From assembly GCF_016907235.1 (NCBI RefSeq), contig NZ_JAFBBO010000001.1:1550001-1614000 (forward strand): DNA of 64,000 nucleotides, written 5' to 3'. The notes beneath the pieces were generated by a model. The model did not search any database and was not told the DNA's origin. It saw only the letters and a program-made list of their open reading frames with translations. This DNA is from Oerskovia jenensis. Lineage in GTDB: Bacteria; Actinomycetota; Actinomycetes; Actinomycetales; Cellulomonadaceae. How positions within the stretch are numbered: the first letter of the stretch is position 1; every line of letters starts with the position of its first letter. The position numbers were made by a program, and so were the translations under genes. Of this stretch, positions 1 to 8,553 are shown piece after piece.

Positions 1-1175
1 CGCACGGGCGGCACGACGACCCCCAGGTCCATCGCGATCTTGCGCCGCAGGGCGCGCACGCGCCCCAGGAGGTCGTCGTGCGCTCCCGTGACGAGGTCGA
101 CCAGGTCGGGTGCCAGCAGGATCTCCAGGGCGTGCACGCGCATCTGCTCGATGAGGTTCTCGGTGCCGTCCGACGACGCTGCCGCGCCCTTCTCGAGCTG
201 TTCGGCTGCGGCCCGCGCGACCTCGACCCGCTCCTGACGCGCCTTGATCTGCTGTGCCGCGACGAGGAGCCCGATCCCGAGCACGATGAACGGCAGCTTG
301 GGCATGCCCTCGATGAACGCCATCGCGAACGACGCGACGCCTGCGATCGCCACGGCCTGGCGCGACTGGACGAGCTGGCTCGACGCCTGCGACCCGACGT
401 CGCCCTCGCCCGAGTTCGAGCGGGTCACGATCATGCCCGTGGCCACGGCCATGAGCAGCGCCGGGACCTGGGTCACGAGGCCGTCGCCGATCGTCAGGAT
501 CGAGTACGTGTCGACCGACTCGCCGATCGGCATGCCGTGCATGGCGACGCCGATGATGATCCCGCCGACCAGGTTGATGATCGTGATGACCACCCCCGCG
601 ATCGCGTCGCCCTTGACGAACTTCGAGGCGCCGTCCATCGCGCCGTAGAAGTCGGCCTCGGCCGAGACCTCGGCACGCCGCGCGCGGGCGTCCGTCTCGG
701 AGATGAGGCCCGCGTTGAGGTCGGCGTCGATCGCCATCTGCTTGCCGGGCATCGCGTCGAGCGTGAATCGCGCCCCGACCTCCGCGACGCGCTCGGCACC
801 CTTGGTGATCACGAGGAACTGGATGACCACCAGGATGAGGAACACGACCATCCCGATGACCAGGTTGCCGTTGACCACGACGTGGCCGAACGCGCTGATG
901 ACCTCGCCCGCGTACCCGTTGCCCAGCACGAGGCGGGTCGAGGCGACGTTGAGGCCCAGGCGGAACAGCGTCGCGACCAGCAGCAGCGACGGGAAGACCG
1001 AGAAGTCGAGCGGCTTGGTGACGAACATCGACGTCAGCAGGATCACGAGCGAGAGCAGGATGTTGACGATGATCAGCACGTCGAGCATCCCTGCCGGGAT
1101 GGGCACGACGAGCAGCAGCACGATGCCGACGACGCCGAGAGGTACGGCGATCGCGGCGAGGGAGCGGTTCTTCAC
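1..1175 (-). CDS. flhA: FlhA, flagellar export gate protein (3' part outside window)
   Basis: FlhA is the large membrane subunit of the flagellar type III export gate; it energises export and docks chaperone-substrate complexes. The visible part reads from a GTG at 1175 (KNRSLAAIAVPLGVV), preceded by GGAAGGACC, and gives about 391 residues of a protein that is usually 680-700. It contains the hydrophobic N-terminal half, including the conserved stretch around VTKGAERVAEVGARF and DAMPGKQMAIDADLNAG. The C-terminal cytoplasmic domain lies beyond base 1. It follows flhB after a 137-bp gap that carries a TGCATAGG site, so it may have its own promoter. Confidence 0.95.
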   Translation of the reverse strand, partial: MKNRSLAAIAVPLGVVGIVLLLVVPIPAGMLDVLIIVNILLSLVILLTSMFVTKPLDFSVFPSLLLVATLFRLGLNVASTRLVLGNGYAGEVISAFGHVVVNGNLVIGMVVFLILVVIQFLVITKGAERVAEVGARFTLDAMPGKQMAIDADLNAGLISETDARARRAEVSAEADFYGAMDGASKFVKGDAIAGVVITIINLVGGIIIGVAMHGMPIGESVDTYSILTIGDGLVTQVPALLMAVATGMIVTRSNSGEGDVGSQASSQLVQSRQAVAIAGVASFAMAFIEGMPKLPFIVLGIGLLVAAQQIKARQERVEVARAAAEQLEKGAAASSDGTENLIEQMRVHALEILLAPDLVDLVTGAHDDLLGRVRALRRKIAMDLGVVVPPV

Positions 1176-1228
1176 GCGGAACCCTGGTCCTTCCCGGTCC
1201 GGAGCGGTGGCAGGTGCTGCCGCGAGGC

Positions 1229-1236
1229 CCTATGCA
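1229..1236 (-). promoter_or_regulatory. TGCATAGG octamer upstream of flhA
   Basis: The octamer TGCATAGG reads on the minus strand about 54 bases upstream of the flhA start, in the flhB-flhA gap. The same octamer occurs upstream of fliM, flgB and the gene at 42263. It could be a promoter element or a regulator half-site; the role is not known. Confidence 0.35.
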
Positions 1237-1312
1237 CGTCGCGGCGACGGCAGCACGGGCCGCCGGTGGCGCAGGTCGGGCGAGGGCGCGGCGCACCTCG
1301 TCCTCGGACGCG

Positions 1313-2554
1313 TCACGCCGTACGCCCGGGCCCGACGTCGTCGCGCGCGCCGGGGGGCGGTCCACCGGCCGCGCTCCTCGCACCGGCCGCGCCGTCCGGC
1401 CGTGCGGTCGCCGGAGGGTCGCCCGCGTGCGCGGGGTCGTCGTCGGGCGGCCACTCCCCCGGCGCGATCGCCGGACGACCCAGCCGGTGCGGCACCGAGG
1501 AGACCGCGGCACCGCGGCGGGTCAGGGCCATGACGAACGCGAGCACGCGCGCGACGGCCATGTACAGCTCGACCGGCACCTCCTGCCCGACGTCGCACAC
1601 CTTGTGGAGCGCGCGGGCGAGCTGGACGTCGCGGACCATGGGCACGCGCGCCTCCTCGGCCTTCTCGCGGATGCGCGCCGCCAGGTGGTCCGCACCCTTG
1701 GCGACGACACGGGGCGCGGACTTGCCCGCCTCGTAGCGGATCGCGACCGCGACGTGCGTGGGGTTGACGATGACGACGTCGGCGTCCGCCACGGCGGCGA
1801 GCATCCGGTTGCGCGACAGCGAGCGGGCCATCGACCGGCGCTGCGACTTCACCATGGGGTCGCCGTCGCTGTTCTTGTGCTCGTCCTTGAGCTCCTTCTT
1901 CGTCATGCGGGTCTTCTTGCGGTTGCGCTTGGCGACGACGAGCACGTCGAGCAGCGCGAGCGAGATCCCCGCCGCGGTCGCCCACAGCAGCAGCGCCCGC
2001 ACACCCGACCCCGCGGCCTCGAGCAGCGACGCCACGGGCAGCCCGCCCGCGGACAGCAGGACGGGCATGAGCGACTGGATCACGACGTAGAGCACGACCC
2101 CGACGACGGTGGTCTTGAGCAGGGCCTTGACGCCGTTCCACAGCGCCTGCGGCCCGAGGATCCGCTTGAACCCGCTGACCGGGTTGAACTGCTGGAACTC
2201 GCCGCGGAACTTCTTCAGATGCAGGCCGCCCTGCACGACCGAGCCGATGATCGCCGCGAGCGCGACCGCCCCGAGCAGCACCCCGATCGTGGGCAGGATC
2301 GAGCCGAGCGCCTCCTGCAGCAGCACCACGGCCACGGCCGGCTCGGGGTTGTCGATCACGGTGCGGATCGACAGGACCTGCTCGGTCGCCGCCCCGGCCG
2401 CCCTGCTGAGCGTCAGGGGCAGCAGGGCCCCTGCGACCGCGATGCCGACCCAGGCCGTGAGGTCCTGCGACCGGCCGAGCTGGCCCTTCTCGTGGACCTC
2501 CTTCATCTTGCGCTCGGAGGCCTGCTCGGTCCTCTCCTCGGACGTGTCCGCCAT
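1313..2554 (-). CDS. flhB: FlhB, flagellar export switch protein
   Basis: FlhB controls substrate-specificity switching of flagellar export from hook to filament proteins. The 413-residue protein has a charged N-terminus (ADTSEERTEQASERKMKE), four hydrophobic segments, and the autocleavage motif NPTH (in VIVNPTHVAVAIRYE) followed by the C-terminal domain with RDVQLARALHKVCDVG. The ATG overlaps the fliR stop as TGATG. The last 60 or so residues are a Pro/Gly/Ala/Asp-rich tail beyond the usual end of the family (about 350-380 residues). Confidence 0.97.
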   Translation of the reverse strand: MADTSEERTEQASERKMKEVHEKGQLGRSQDLTAWVGIAVAGALLPLTLSRAAGAATEQVLSIRTVIDNPEPAVAVVLLQEALGSILPTIGVLLGAVALAAIIGSVVQGGLHLKKFRGEFQQFNPVSGFKRILGPQALWNGVKALLKTTVVGVVLYVVIQSLMPVLLSAGGLPVASLLEAAGSGVRALLLWATAAGISLALLDVLVVAKRNRKKTRMTKKELKDEHKNSDGDPMVKSQRRSMARSLSRNRMLAAVADADVVIVNPTHVAVAIRYEAGKSAPRVVAKGADHLAARIREKAEEARVPMVRDVQLARALHKVCDVGQEVPVELYMAVARVLAFVMALTRRGAAVSSVPHRLGRPAIAPGEWPPDDDPAHAGDPPATARPDGAAGARSAAGGPPPGARDDVGPGRTA

Positions 2555-3306
2555 CAGCCCACGCCTCCCATCAGCTTCAGGGCCTGCTCGGTCAGTGCGG
2601 ACAGGGCGTGGGGCAGTGCGATGAGGACGGTCCCGACGAGCGAGAGGGTCAGGAAGATCTTGAGCGGGAACCCGAGCGCGAACGCGTTGAGGGCGGGCGC
2701 GACCCGGGTCACGAGACCGAGGCCGACGTCGGCCAGGAAGAGGACCACGACGATGGGCCCGGCGATCTGGAGCCCCGCGACGAACGAACCCGTGAGCGCG
2801 TCGATGAAGGACTCCGCGGGCACCTCCGCGAACGCCCCCACGGGCACGACGTCGTACGAGCGTGCGAGGCCGAGGATCACGAGCTGGTAGGCGTCCGAGG
2901 TGAACATCAGGACGACCGCGGCCAGGGCGAACAGGCGCGTGAACTGCGAGCCGCTCACGTTGGTCTGCGGGTCGAAGGCCATACCGATCGAGAAGCCCCC
3001 GAACAGGTCGAGGTGCGAGCCGGCCGCGGTCACGGCCGAGAAGACGATCATGACGAGCGCGCCCAGCATGGCCCCCGTCGTGGCCTCCGCGATCAGGTGG
3101 GCGAAGAACGTGCCCGTGCCCACGGCCTCGTAGGTCGGGGCGACCCGGCCCGAGACCACGAGGCCCAGGGACACCGCGAGGATGGCGCGGACCTGGCGCG
3201 GGATGGCCTGGTGGGAGAACGGCGGCGCGAGCATCATGAACGCGGCCAGGCGGACCCCGGCGAGCAGGGTCGCCTGGAGCCACGCCTGGTCGATGTCGAA
3301 CGTCAC
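2554..3306 (-). CDS. fliR: FliR, flagellar export gate membrane protein
   Basis: FliR forms, with FliP and FliQ, the channel of the flagellar export gate. The 250-residue product is almost wholly hydrophobic with about six membrane segments, and shows family features such as GVRLAAFMMLAPPFSH near the start and the F-D-P-Q-T-N region before GSQFTRLFALAA. The start is GTG at 3306, five bases after the fliQ stop. Its stop overlaps the flhB ATG, which fits translational coupling. Confidence 0.96.
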   Translation of the reverse strand: MTFDIDQAWLQATLLAGVRLAAFMMLAPPFSHQAIPRQVRAILAVSLGLVVSGRVAPTYEAVGTGTFFAHLIAEATTGAMLGALVMIVFSAVTAAGSHLDLFGGFSIGMAFDPQTNVSGSQFTRLFALAAVVLMFTSDAYQLVILGLARSYDVVPVGAFAEVPAESFIDALTGSFVAGLQIAGPIVVVLFLADVGLGLVTRVAPALNAFALGFPLKIFLTLSLVGTVLIALPHALSALTEQALKLMGGVG

Positions 3307-3311
3307 AGACG

Positions 3312-3587
3312 TCAGCCGCCGCCCAGCAGCGACGGGATGAGGTCGAACATCGCGTGCGTGAACGAGACGAGCTCACCGATCATCCAGTTGCCGCACACGA
3401 TGAGCGCGACCGCGACCGCGGCCGCCTTGGGCACGAACGAGAGCGTGACCTCCTGGATCTGGGTCACGGACTGCACGAGCGAGATCGAGAACCCCACGAC
3501 GAGCGAGGTGATGAGCACGGGGGCCGCGAGCTTCGCGGCAAGGATCATCGCCTGCGTGGCGATGTCCAGGACGGCCGAGGTCTCCAT
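3312..3587 (-). CDS. fliQ: FliQ, flagellar export gate membrane protein
   Basis: FliQ is the small two-helix subunit of the export gate channel. At 91 residues it matches the family length (about 89). It has two hydrophobic hairpins (roughly residues 13-38 and 52-75) and the typical connection SLVQSVTQIQEVTLSFVPK. One base separates it from the fliP stop, and fliR follows after five bases. Confidence 0.97.
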   Translation of the reverse strand: METSAVLDIATQAMILAAKLAAPVLITSLVVGFSISLVQSVTQIQEVTLSFVPKAAAVAVALIVCGNWMIGELVSFTHAMFDLIPSLLGGG

Positions 3588-3588
3588 G

Positions 3589-4437
3589 TCACCCCACCCC
3601 GTAGGAGCCGATGAGCGAGGTCGTGATGAGCGCCCACCCGTCGACCAGGACGAACAGCAGGAGCTTGAACGGCAGCGAGATCATGGTGGGCGGGAGCATC
3701 ATCATGCCCATGCTCATGAGCGCCGCGGCCACGACCAGGTCGATCACGAGGAACGGCACGAAGATCACGAAGCCGATGATGAACGCGGCGCGCAGCTCGG
3801 AGATGACGAACGCCGGGACGAGCGTGGTCAGCGGGACGTCGGCCATGGTGGCCGGGTTGTCGAGGTCGGCCGCGCGCGTCATGAGCGCGAGGTCCTCCTC
3901 GCGCGTGTGGGCGAGCATGAACTCGCGCAGCGGGGCCGCGCCCGCGTCGAGCGCCTGGCTGAACGTCGTGGTGCCCTCGAGGTAGGGCTGGACGGCCGCG
4001 TCGTTGATGTCGCCGAACACGGGCCACATGATGAACATCGACAGGAACAGGGCGAGCCCCGCGAGGACCATGTTGGGCGGGACGGTCCCCGTGCCGAGCG
4101 CGTTGCGCGTCAGGGACAGCACCACGAAGACCTTCGTGAACGACGTCATCATGAGCAGCAGCGTCGGTGCGAGCGACAGCAGCGTGATGCCCACGAGCGT
4201 CACGAGCGACGACGACGGCTCACCGTTCGGTCCGTTGATCTCGACCGAGAAGCTGCTGCCACCGTCGGGGGCGGTCGGGTCGACCGGGGCCGTGGGTGCC
4301 GTGGGGTCGGTCGGGGCCGCGCTCGCGGACGGCGCGAGCAGCACGGTCGCGACGAGGACGAGCGCGACGAGCAGCAGCGCGACGGCCAGGGTCACCGCAC
4401 CGCGCGGGACCCGGCGGGCCGGGGCGACGACGGTCAT
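3589..4437 (-). CDS. fliP: FliP, flagellar export gate membrane protein
   Basis: FliP is the core channel subunit of the export gate. The start at 4437 is an ATG overlapping the fliO stop (ATGA) and gives 282 residues. An N-terminal signal-type segment (about residues 13-40, ending in SASAAP) precedes a Thr/Pro-rich linker, then the FliP domain with SLAPTLLLMMTSFTK, RNALGTGTVPPNMVLAGLAL and the C-terminal membrane hairpin with MSMGMMMLPPTMISLPFK. The much longer upstream reading frame is not needed, because it runs through fliO in another frame. Confidence 0.95.
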   Translation of the reverse strand: MTVVAPARRVPRGAVTLAVALLLVALVLVATVLLAPSASAAPTDPTAPTAPVDPTAPDGGSSFSVEINGPNGEPSSSLVTLVGITLLSLAPTLLLMMTSFTKVFVVLSLTRNALGTGTVPPNMVLAGLALFLSMFIMWPVFGDINDAAVQPYLEGTTTFSQALDAGAAPLREFMLAHTREEDLALMTRAADLDNPATMADVPLTTLVPAFVISELRAAFIIGFVIFVPFLVIDLVVAAALMSMGMMMLPPTMISLPFKLLLFVLVDGWALITTSLIGSYGVG

Positions 4438-5192
4438 CGCCGGGGCCCCCACACCGCGCGGGCGGCCTGTCGCCAGGTGTCGACAGCCAGGAGCGAGCGC
4501 ACCGTGGTCGGGTCGAGCACGTCCGAGCCCACGCCCGACGGCGCAGCGACCCTCGCGAACGCGGGCACAGCGGGCACCATGCCGGCCGTGCCGGCCGGGC
4601 CGCCGGTCGTGGTGGTGACCAGCGTCGGGGCGGCGGCCCGCGGGACGGGCGCCTCGTCGAGCCAGACCTGCGCGGCCAGGACGGCCTCGTCGAAGGTCGG
4701 TCCCGGCCCGGCAGGATCGGCACGCCGGACCCGTTCTGCCGGGCCGTCGGCGTCGACCTGGCCGACGGCGGCGGCCTGGACCACCCCTGCCGCGGGAGCG
4801 ACCTCGGCTCCACCGAGCGGGTCGGCCACGGACTGCTGCCCGGTCGTCGACTTCACCACGTTGAACGGTCCGGTGCGCGCCCCCGCGACGTCGCGCACGG
4901 CGTGCTTGGGGCTCGCGGGGACGACCGCTGCGGTGGTCACGGGGGCAGGCCCCTGGTCGATCACCGTGACCGACGACTCGGTGACCCCCAGCAGGTACCG
5001 GGTACCGCCCGAGTCGAGCAGCACCGCGGCACTCTTCTGGCTCAGTCCCTGGCGGGCGACGACGGTGAGCTGCGCGCCACGACCCCCGGGAGCCGTACGC
5101 CTGCTCCGGTCGGCGACCCGGTACGACAGCCACAGCAGCCCCATGACGACCGCCAACGAGAAGGCGACCCGCAGCACGGTGGTGACGTCCAC
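4434..5192 (-). CDS. fliO: FliO, flagellar biosynthesis membrane protein
   Basis: FliO assists assembly of the FliP ring. From a GTG at 5192 the 252-residue product has one N-terminal membrane helix (about residues 6-26), then a FliO domain (LTVVARQGLSQKSAAVLL ... GVTESSVTVID), then a long Ala/Pro/Val-rich tail with no clear domain. FliO is poorly conserved and the call rests mostly on this architecture and on its place between fliN and fliP. The start lies four bases after the fliN stop, and the 3' end overlaps fliP by four bases. Confidence 0.82.
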   Translation of the reverse strand: MDVTTVLRVAFSLAVVMGLLWLSYRVADRSRRTAPGGRGAQLTVVARQGLSQKSAAVLLDSGGTRYLLGVTESSVTVIDQGPAPVTTAAVVPASPKHAVRDVAGARTGPFNVVKSTTGQQSVADPLGGAEVAPAAGVVQAAAVGQVDADGPAERVRRADPAGPGPTFDEAVLAAQVWLDEAPVPRAAAPTLVTTTTGGPAGTAGMVPAVPAFARVAAPSGVGSDVLDPTTVRSLLAVDTWRQAARAVWGPRR

Positions 5193-5196
5193 GGGC

Positions 5197-5901
5197 TCAG
5201 TCGTCCGCGTCGAGGATCTTGGTGATCCGCACGCCGTAGTCGCCGCCGTCGACGACCACGACCTCCCCCTTGGCGATGGTCCGGCCGTTGAGCTGGACGT
5301 CGGCGGGCGCTCCGGCCGAGCGGTCGAGCTCGACGACGGCACCGGGCTCGAGGTTGAGCACCTCGCGCACGGGCATGCGGGTGTGCCCGACGACGACCGC
5401 GAGCCTCATCTCGACGTTGGAGATGCGCGCGAGCCTGCTGCCCGTCATGGCCTCGTCGGGCAGGCCGCGCAGGGTCTTGCGCGTGCGGACGACGAACCAC
5501 CCTGCGGTCGGCCCGCCCCCCACGGAGAGCTCGAAGACGACGGCCCCCTCGTCCTCGAAGAGCTCGGTCGCGTCGGCGACGCGCACGTCGCCCAGCACCC
5601 CGACGCCGGTCGTGGCGCCGGCCGCCTCGAGCGCCGGGCGCAGGAGATCGGTCATGTCGAGCGTCGGGGTCTCGGACGCGTCGGCGAGCGAGGACTCGTC
5701 GATGAGCGCGAGCGCCATGTCGGTGCCCGTGTCCCCGACGTACGAGGCGACGACGGCGGTCACTGCCTGCGGGCCGACCGGTGCCCCGCCCGAGATCGCG
5801 GCGGAGAGCGGGGTGCTCGTCGGGATGAGCTCGACGAGCGCCCGGGCGGCCTCCGCCGCGGCCTCGACGGCCGTGCGGTCGGCGGTGGTGGCGGTACTCA
5901 T
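5197..5901 (-). CDS. fliN: FliN/FliY-type flagellar motor switch protein
   Basis: This is a C-ring component that, with FliM and FliG, sets rotation direction. The C-terminal 80 residues form a SpoA domain (VEMRLAVVVGHTRMPVREVLNLEPGAVVELDR ... region, ending GVRITKILD). The protein is 234 residues, well above the 100-140 of a minimal FliN, because of an N-terminal domain of about 140 residues that resembles FliY in layout. No ExxN phosphatase motif is evident there. The extra domain may serve as a CheY contact site (inference). It starts with ATG and follows fliM by three bases. Confidence 0.9.
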   Translation of the reverse strand: MSTATTADRTAVEAAAEAARALVELIPTSTPLSAAISGGAPVGPQAVTAVVASYVGDTGTDMALALIDESSLADASETPTLDMTDLLRPALEAAGATTGVGVLGDVRVADATELFEDEGAVVFELSVGGGPTAGWFVVRTRKTLRGLPDEAMTGSRLARISNVEMRLAVVVGHTRMPVREVLNLEPGAVVELDRSAGAPADVQLNGRTIAKGEVVVVDGGDYGVRITKILDADD

Positions 5902-5904
5902 GCT

Positions 5905-6804
5905 TCAGTTCTCCTCGGTGGTGACGATGCGGCAGGCGAGGCGCGAGCCGGACGAGCCGACCGCACCGCGTGCCAGGACGTGGCCGTCGACGATGACGTC
6001 GAGCGGGCGGGAGCGGTTGTGCGGCAGGCGGATGACGTCGCCGACGGCGAGGTCGACGACCTCGACGGGAGTCATGACCGCGCTCGACAGCTCGACCGTG
6101 ACGTCGACCAGGGACCGGGCGAGGTGCCGCCTGGTGCGGGCGGCGGCGTCGGCGGGGTCGTCGGCCGGGTTCGCCTCGCCCAGATGAGGCAGCAGTGCGA
6201 TCGCGGGCAGGGCCAGGGTCGCCGTGCACGGACCGTCCCCGACGCGCAGGTTGAACTCCGCCACGATCATGAGCTCGGCGGTCGGCGCGGCCTGCACGAA
6301 CTGCGAGTTGTGCTGGATCGAGCCGATCTTCAGCGGGGTCTCCAGGAGCCGGCCCATCGAGTGCCGCAGGTCGCGCAGGGTCTCGGTGACGAGCGAGGTC
6401 ACGAGCGCGCGCTCGACGTCGGTGAACTTGCGGTCGATCGCCGGGATGTAGGGGCCGGCGCCGAGCATGTGCGCGATCCACGTCAGGGCGTCGGTGTGCG
6501 GGAACTGCAGCACGGCGCGCGGGTTGATGCCGTCGATCTCGCACACGACGACCGCGGTCGTGACCGGCAGGTCGGCGACGTAGTCGTCGTACGTGCGCAT
6601 GGTCACCGCGGCCAGGCTCACCTGCGAGACGACCCGCACGCGCGCCGTGAGCTGCGTGCCCCACTGGCGCGCGAAGCTCTCGAACGCCATCTCGAGGATG
6701 CGGTGGTGCTCACGCACGAGCGTCGTCGGACGACGGAAGTCGTAGACCTCGACCTTGCGCCGTTCGGCGGGACCCTGGACCCTGACGGGTGTCGTCGTGC
6801 TCAC
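5905..6804 (-). CDS. fliM: FliM, flagellar motor switch protein
   Basis: FliM is the middle ring of the motor switch and normally the docking point for CheY-P. The 299-residue product has the middle domain (HHRILEMAFESFARQWGTQL; GAGPYIPAIDRKFTDVERAL) and the C-terminal SpoA domain (VDLAVGDVIRLPHNRSRPLD). The start is a GTG at 6804 preceded by TAGGAGACC. The usual N-terminal LSQxEIDALL-type CheY-P docking peptide is not present; the sequence goes from STTTPVRVQGPAERRKVEVYDF directly into the middle domain. Confidence 0.94.
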   Translation of the reverse strand: MSTTTPVRVQGPAERRKVEVYDFRRPTTLVREHHRILEMAFESFARQWGTQLTARVRVVSQVSLAAVTMRTYDDYVADLPVTTAVVVCEIDGINPRAVLQFPHTDALTWIAHMLGAGPYIPAIDRKFTDVERALVTSLVTETLRDLRHSMGRLLETPLKIGSIQHNSQFVQAAPTAELMIVAEFNLRVGDGPCTATLALPAIALLPHLGEANPADDPADAAARTRRHLARSLVDVTVELSSAVMTPVEVVDLAVGDVIRLPHNRSRPLDVIVDGHVLARGAVGSSGSRLACRIVTTEEN

Positions 6805-6812
6805 GTCGGTCT

Positions 6813-6820
6813 CCTATGCA
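6813..6820 (-). promoter_or_regulatory. TGCATAGG octamer at the fliM 5' end
   Basis: TGCATAGG lies nine bases upstream of the fliM GTG and runs straight into its Shine-Dalgarno (TAGGAG). If the octamer were a -10 element the transcript would be almost leaderless, so overlap with the ribosome binding site may explain this copy. Confidence 0.25.
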
Positions 6821-6866
6821 CGCACGCGCCGCAGAGCCTGCGCGCCGGCCGGAGCCCGGTCGAGAG

Positions 6867-7775
6867 TCAGTCCTGCTCGGCCGCCGCCCGTGCTGCCTCG
6901 GCCGCGCTCGCCAGGGCCGCGCGCTGCGCCTCCTCCGCGGCCGGGACGTCCGCTGCGGTGAGCGTGCCGCCGAGGACCTCGGGGATGAGCGCGCGGACGG
7001 CCTCGGGCTGGGCCGAGAGGACCATGATGTCGACGCGACGGTTGGCGGCGAGCGCGTCGGGCTCGGTCCCCGCCGCGAGCGGGCGGGCGGACCCGAAGCC
7101 CACGGCCGCGATGCGATGCTCGGTGAGGCTGCTCTGCTCGACGAGGTGGCGCAGGACCGCGGTGGCACGGGAGGAGGACAGCTCCCAGTTCGTCGGGTAC
7201 CGCGAGCCCACCGTCGCCTTGTAGTCGGCGTTGCCCTCGACCTGGATCTCGTAGGGCGTCGGGGCGAGCACGGGGCCCACGATCTGCAGGACGGTTCGTG
7301 CCTCGTCCGTGAGGTCGGCGCTGCCGGGAGAGAAGAACGTGTCGGCGGACACCAGGCGGACGGTCAGGCCGCGCTCGTCGATCTCGAACCGTACCGTCTC
7401 GGTCTTGCCGGAGGCGTCGAGGCTCCTGGCCATCGCGTCGCGGAGCGCGGTCAGGTCCGTGACCTCCGCCATGGCCTTCTCGAGGTCGGTCTCGACGTCG
7501 TCGGGGGGCTCGGTGGCCGGGTTGTCGATGACCGCCTCCACGACGTCCGCGTCCTCGATCGTGCCGAATCCCGCCGCGAGGGAGGACTTGAGCTCCTGGT
7601 ACTTGTCCTGGTCGACCGAGCTGATCGCGAACAGCACGATGAACAGGCACATGATGACGGTGACCATGTCCATGTAGGACACCATCCAGCGACCGCTGCC
7701 GCTCGTGTCGTGCCCTCCACCGCCGCCCCCGCCGCCGCCTCGCCTGCCCCGGCCGTGCCCACCGCGGCGGCTCAT
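6867..7775 (-). CDS. motB: MotB, flagellar motor stator protein
   Basis: MotB anchors the stator to peptidoglycan and, with MotA, carries the ion channel. From the ATG at 7775 (overlapping the motA stop) it is 302 residues: a short N-terminus, one membrane helix with the essential Asp in SYMDMVTVIMCLFIVLF, a linker, and an OmpA-like peptidoglycan-binding domain (about residues 145-270, including ANRRVDIMV). The N-terminus is odd: residues 3-22 are Arg/Gly-rich with nine consecutive glycines. The C-terminal 40 residues are Ala/Glu-rich. Confidence 0.96.
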   Translation of the reverse strand: MSRRGGHGRGRRGGGGGGGGGHDTSGSGRWMVSYMDMVTVIMCLFIVLFAISSVDQDKYQELKSSLAAGFGTIEDADVVEAVIDNPATEPPDDVETDLEKAMAEVTDLTALRDAMARSLDASGKTETVRFEIDERGLTVRLVSADTFFSPGSADLTDEARTVLQIVGPVLAPTPYEIQVEGNADYKATVGSRYPTNWELSSSRATAVLRHLVEQSSLTEHRIAAVGFGSARPLAAGTEPDALAANRRVDIMVLSAQPEAVRALIPEVLGGTLTAADVPAAEEAQRAALASAAEAARAAAEQD

Positions 7776-8548
7776 CAGGCGGCCTTGCCCGGCGGCAGCG
7801 ACCAGTCGGGGACCATGGTCTTGAGGCGTTCGTCGATGACGCGCGCACGGGAACCGGCCTGGATCGACATGTACCCCTCGAGCAGGACGTCGAGCCGCTG
7901 GATCTCGAGGTCGGAGATGCGCTTGAGCTTGGCGCCGATGGGCAGCCAGATGAAGTTCGCGGACAGGATGCCCCACAGGGTCGCGATGAACGCCGCCGCG
8001 ATCATGTGGCCGAGCTCGGCCGGGTCCGACAGGTTCTCCAGGACGTGCGTGAGCGACACGACGGTCCCGACGATGCCGATGGTCGGGGCGTAGCCGCCGA
8101 TCGCGTTGTAGAAGTCGTACGCGATCGCGTCCTCTCGGCTCTTGGTCTCGATCCTCTCCTCGAGCAGGGTGCGGAGCTGGTCGGCGTCCGCGCCGTCGGC
8201 CAAGGACTGGAGCGCGCTGCGCTGGAACGGGTCGTCGGTCTTCTGGGACTCCGCCTCGAGCGCCAGGAGGCCGCCGTCGTTCTGCACGATCTCGGCCGCC
8301 CGCACCACTTCCTCGATCGCGGCGGCCGGACGGGCGGGCTTGCTCACGAAGGCCCTCGGCAGCGCCTTGATCGCCTGCAGCGCGTCGCGCACCGTGCCCG
8401 ACGCCACGGCGACGAGGATGCTGGCGCCGAAGACGAGGATGATCGGCGCGGGCAGCAGGATCGACGTGATCTGTGCGCCCTCGAGGAGCACCATCGCGAC
8501 GAGCGCACCGAACGCGAACAGGATGCCGATGATGGTTGCGGGATCCAT
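7775..8548 (-). CDS. motA: MotA, flagellar motor stator protein
   Basis: MotA is the ring of the stator that converts ion flow to torque by acting on FliG. The 257-residue product has four membrane helices in two pairs (about residues 4-25, 32-50, 150-172 and 183-203) and the conserved GGYAPTIGIVGTVVSLTHVL in the third, with the channel proline. It starts with ATG five bases after flbD and is translationally coupled to motB. Whether it uses protons or sodium cannot be decided from sequence alone. Confidence 0.96.
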   Translation of the reverse strand: MDPATIIGILFAFGALVAMVLLEGAQITSILLPAPIILVFGASILVAVASGTVRDALQAIKALPRAFVSKPARPAAAIEEVVRAAEIVQNDGGLLALEAESQKTDDPFQRSALQSLADGADADQLRTLLEERIETKSREDAIAYDFYNAIGGYAPTIGIVGTVVSLTHVLENLSDPAELGHMIAAAFIATLWGILSANFIWLPIGAKLKRISDLEIQRLDVLLEGYMSIQAGSRARVIDERLKTMVPDWSLPPGKAA

Positions 8549-8553
8549 GGGGC

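Noticed and set aside
2608-7224. Very long plus-strand open frame (about 1500 codons) across the export-gate genes
   Set aside because: It is the antisense shadow of flhB to motB in GC-rich DNA; its composition is Arg/Asp/His-rich with no domain, while the minus strand encodes well-known proteins.
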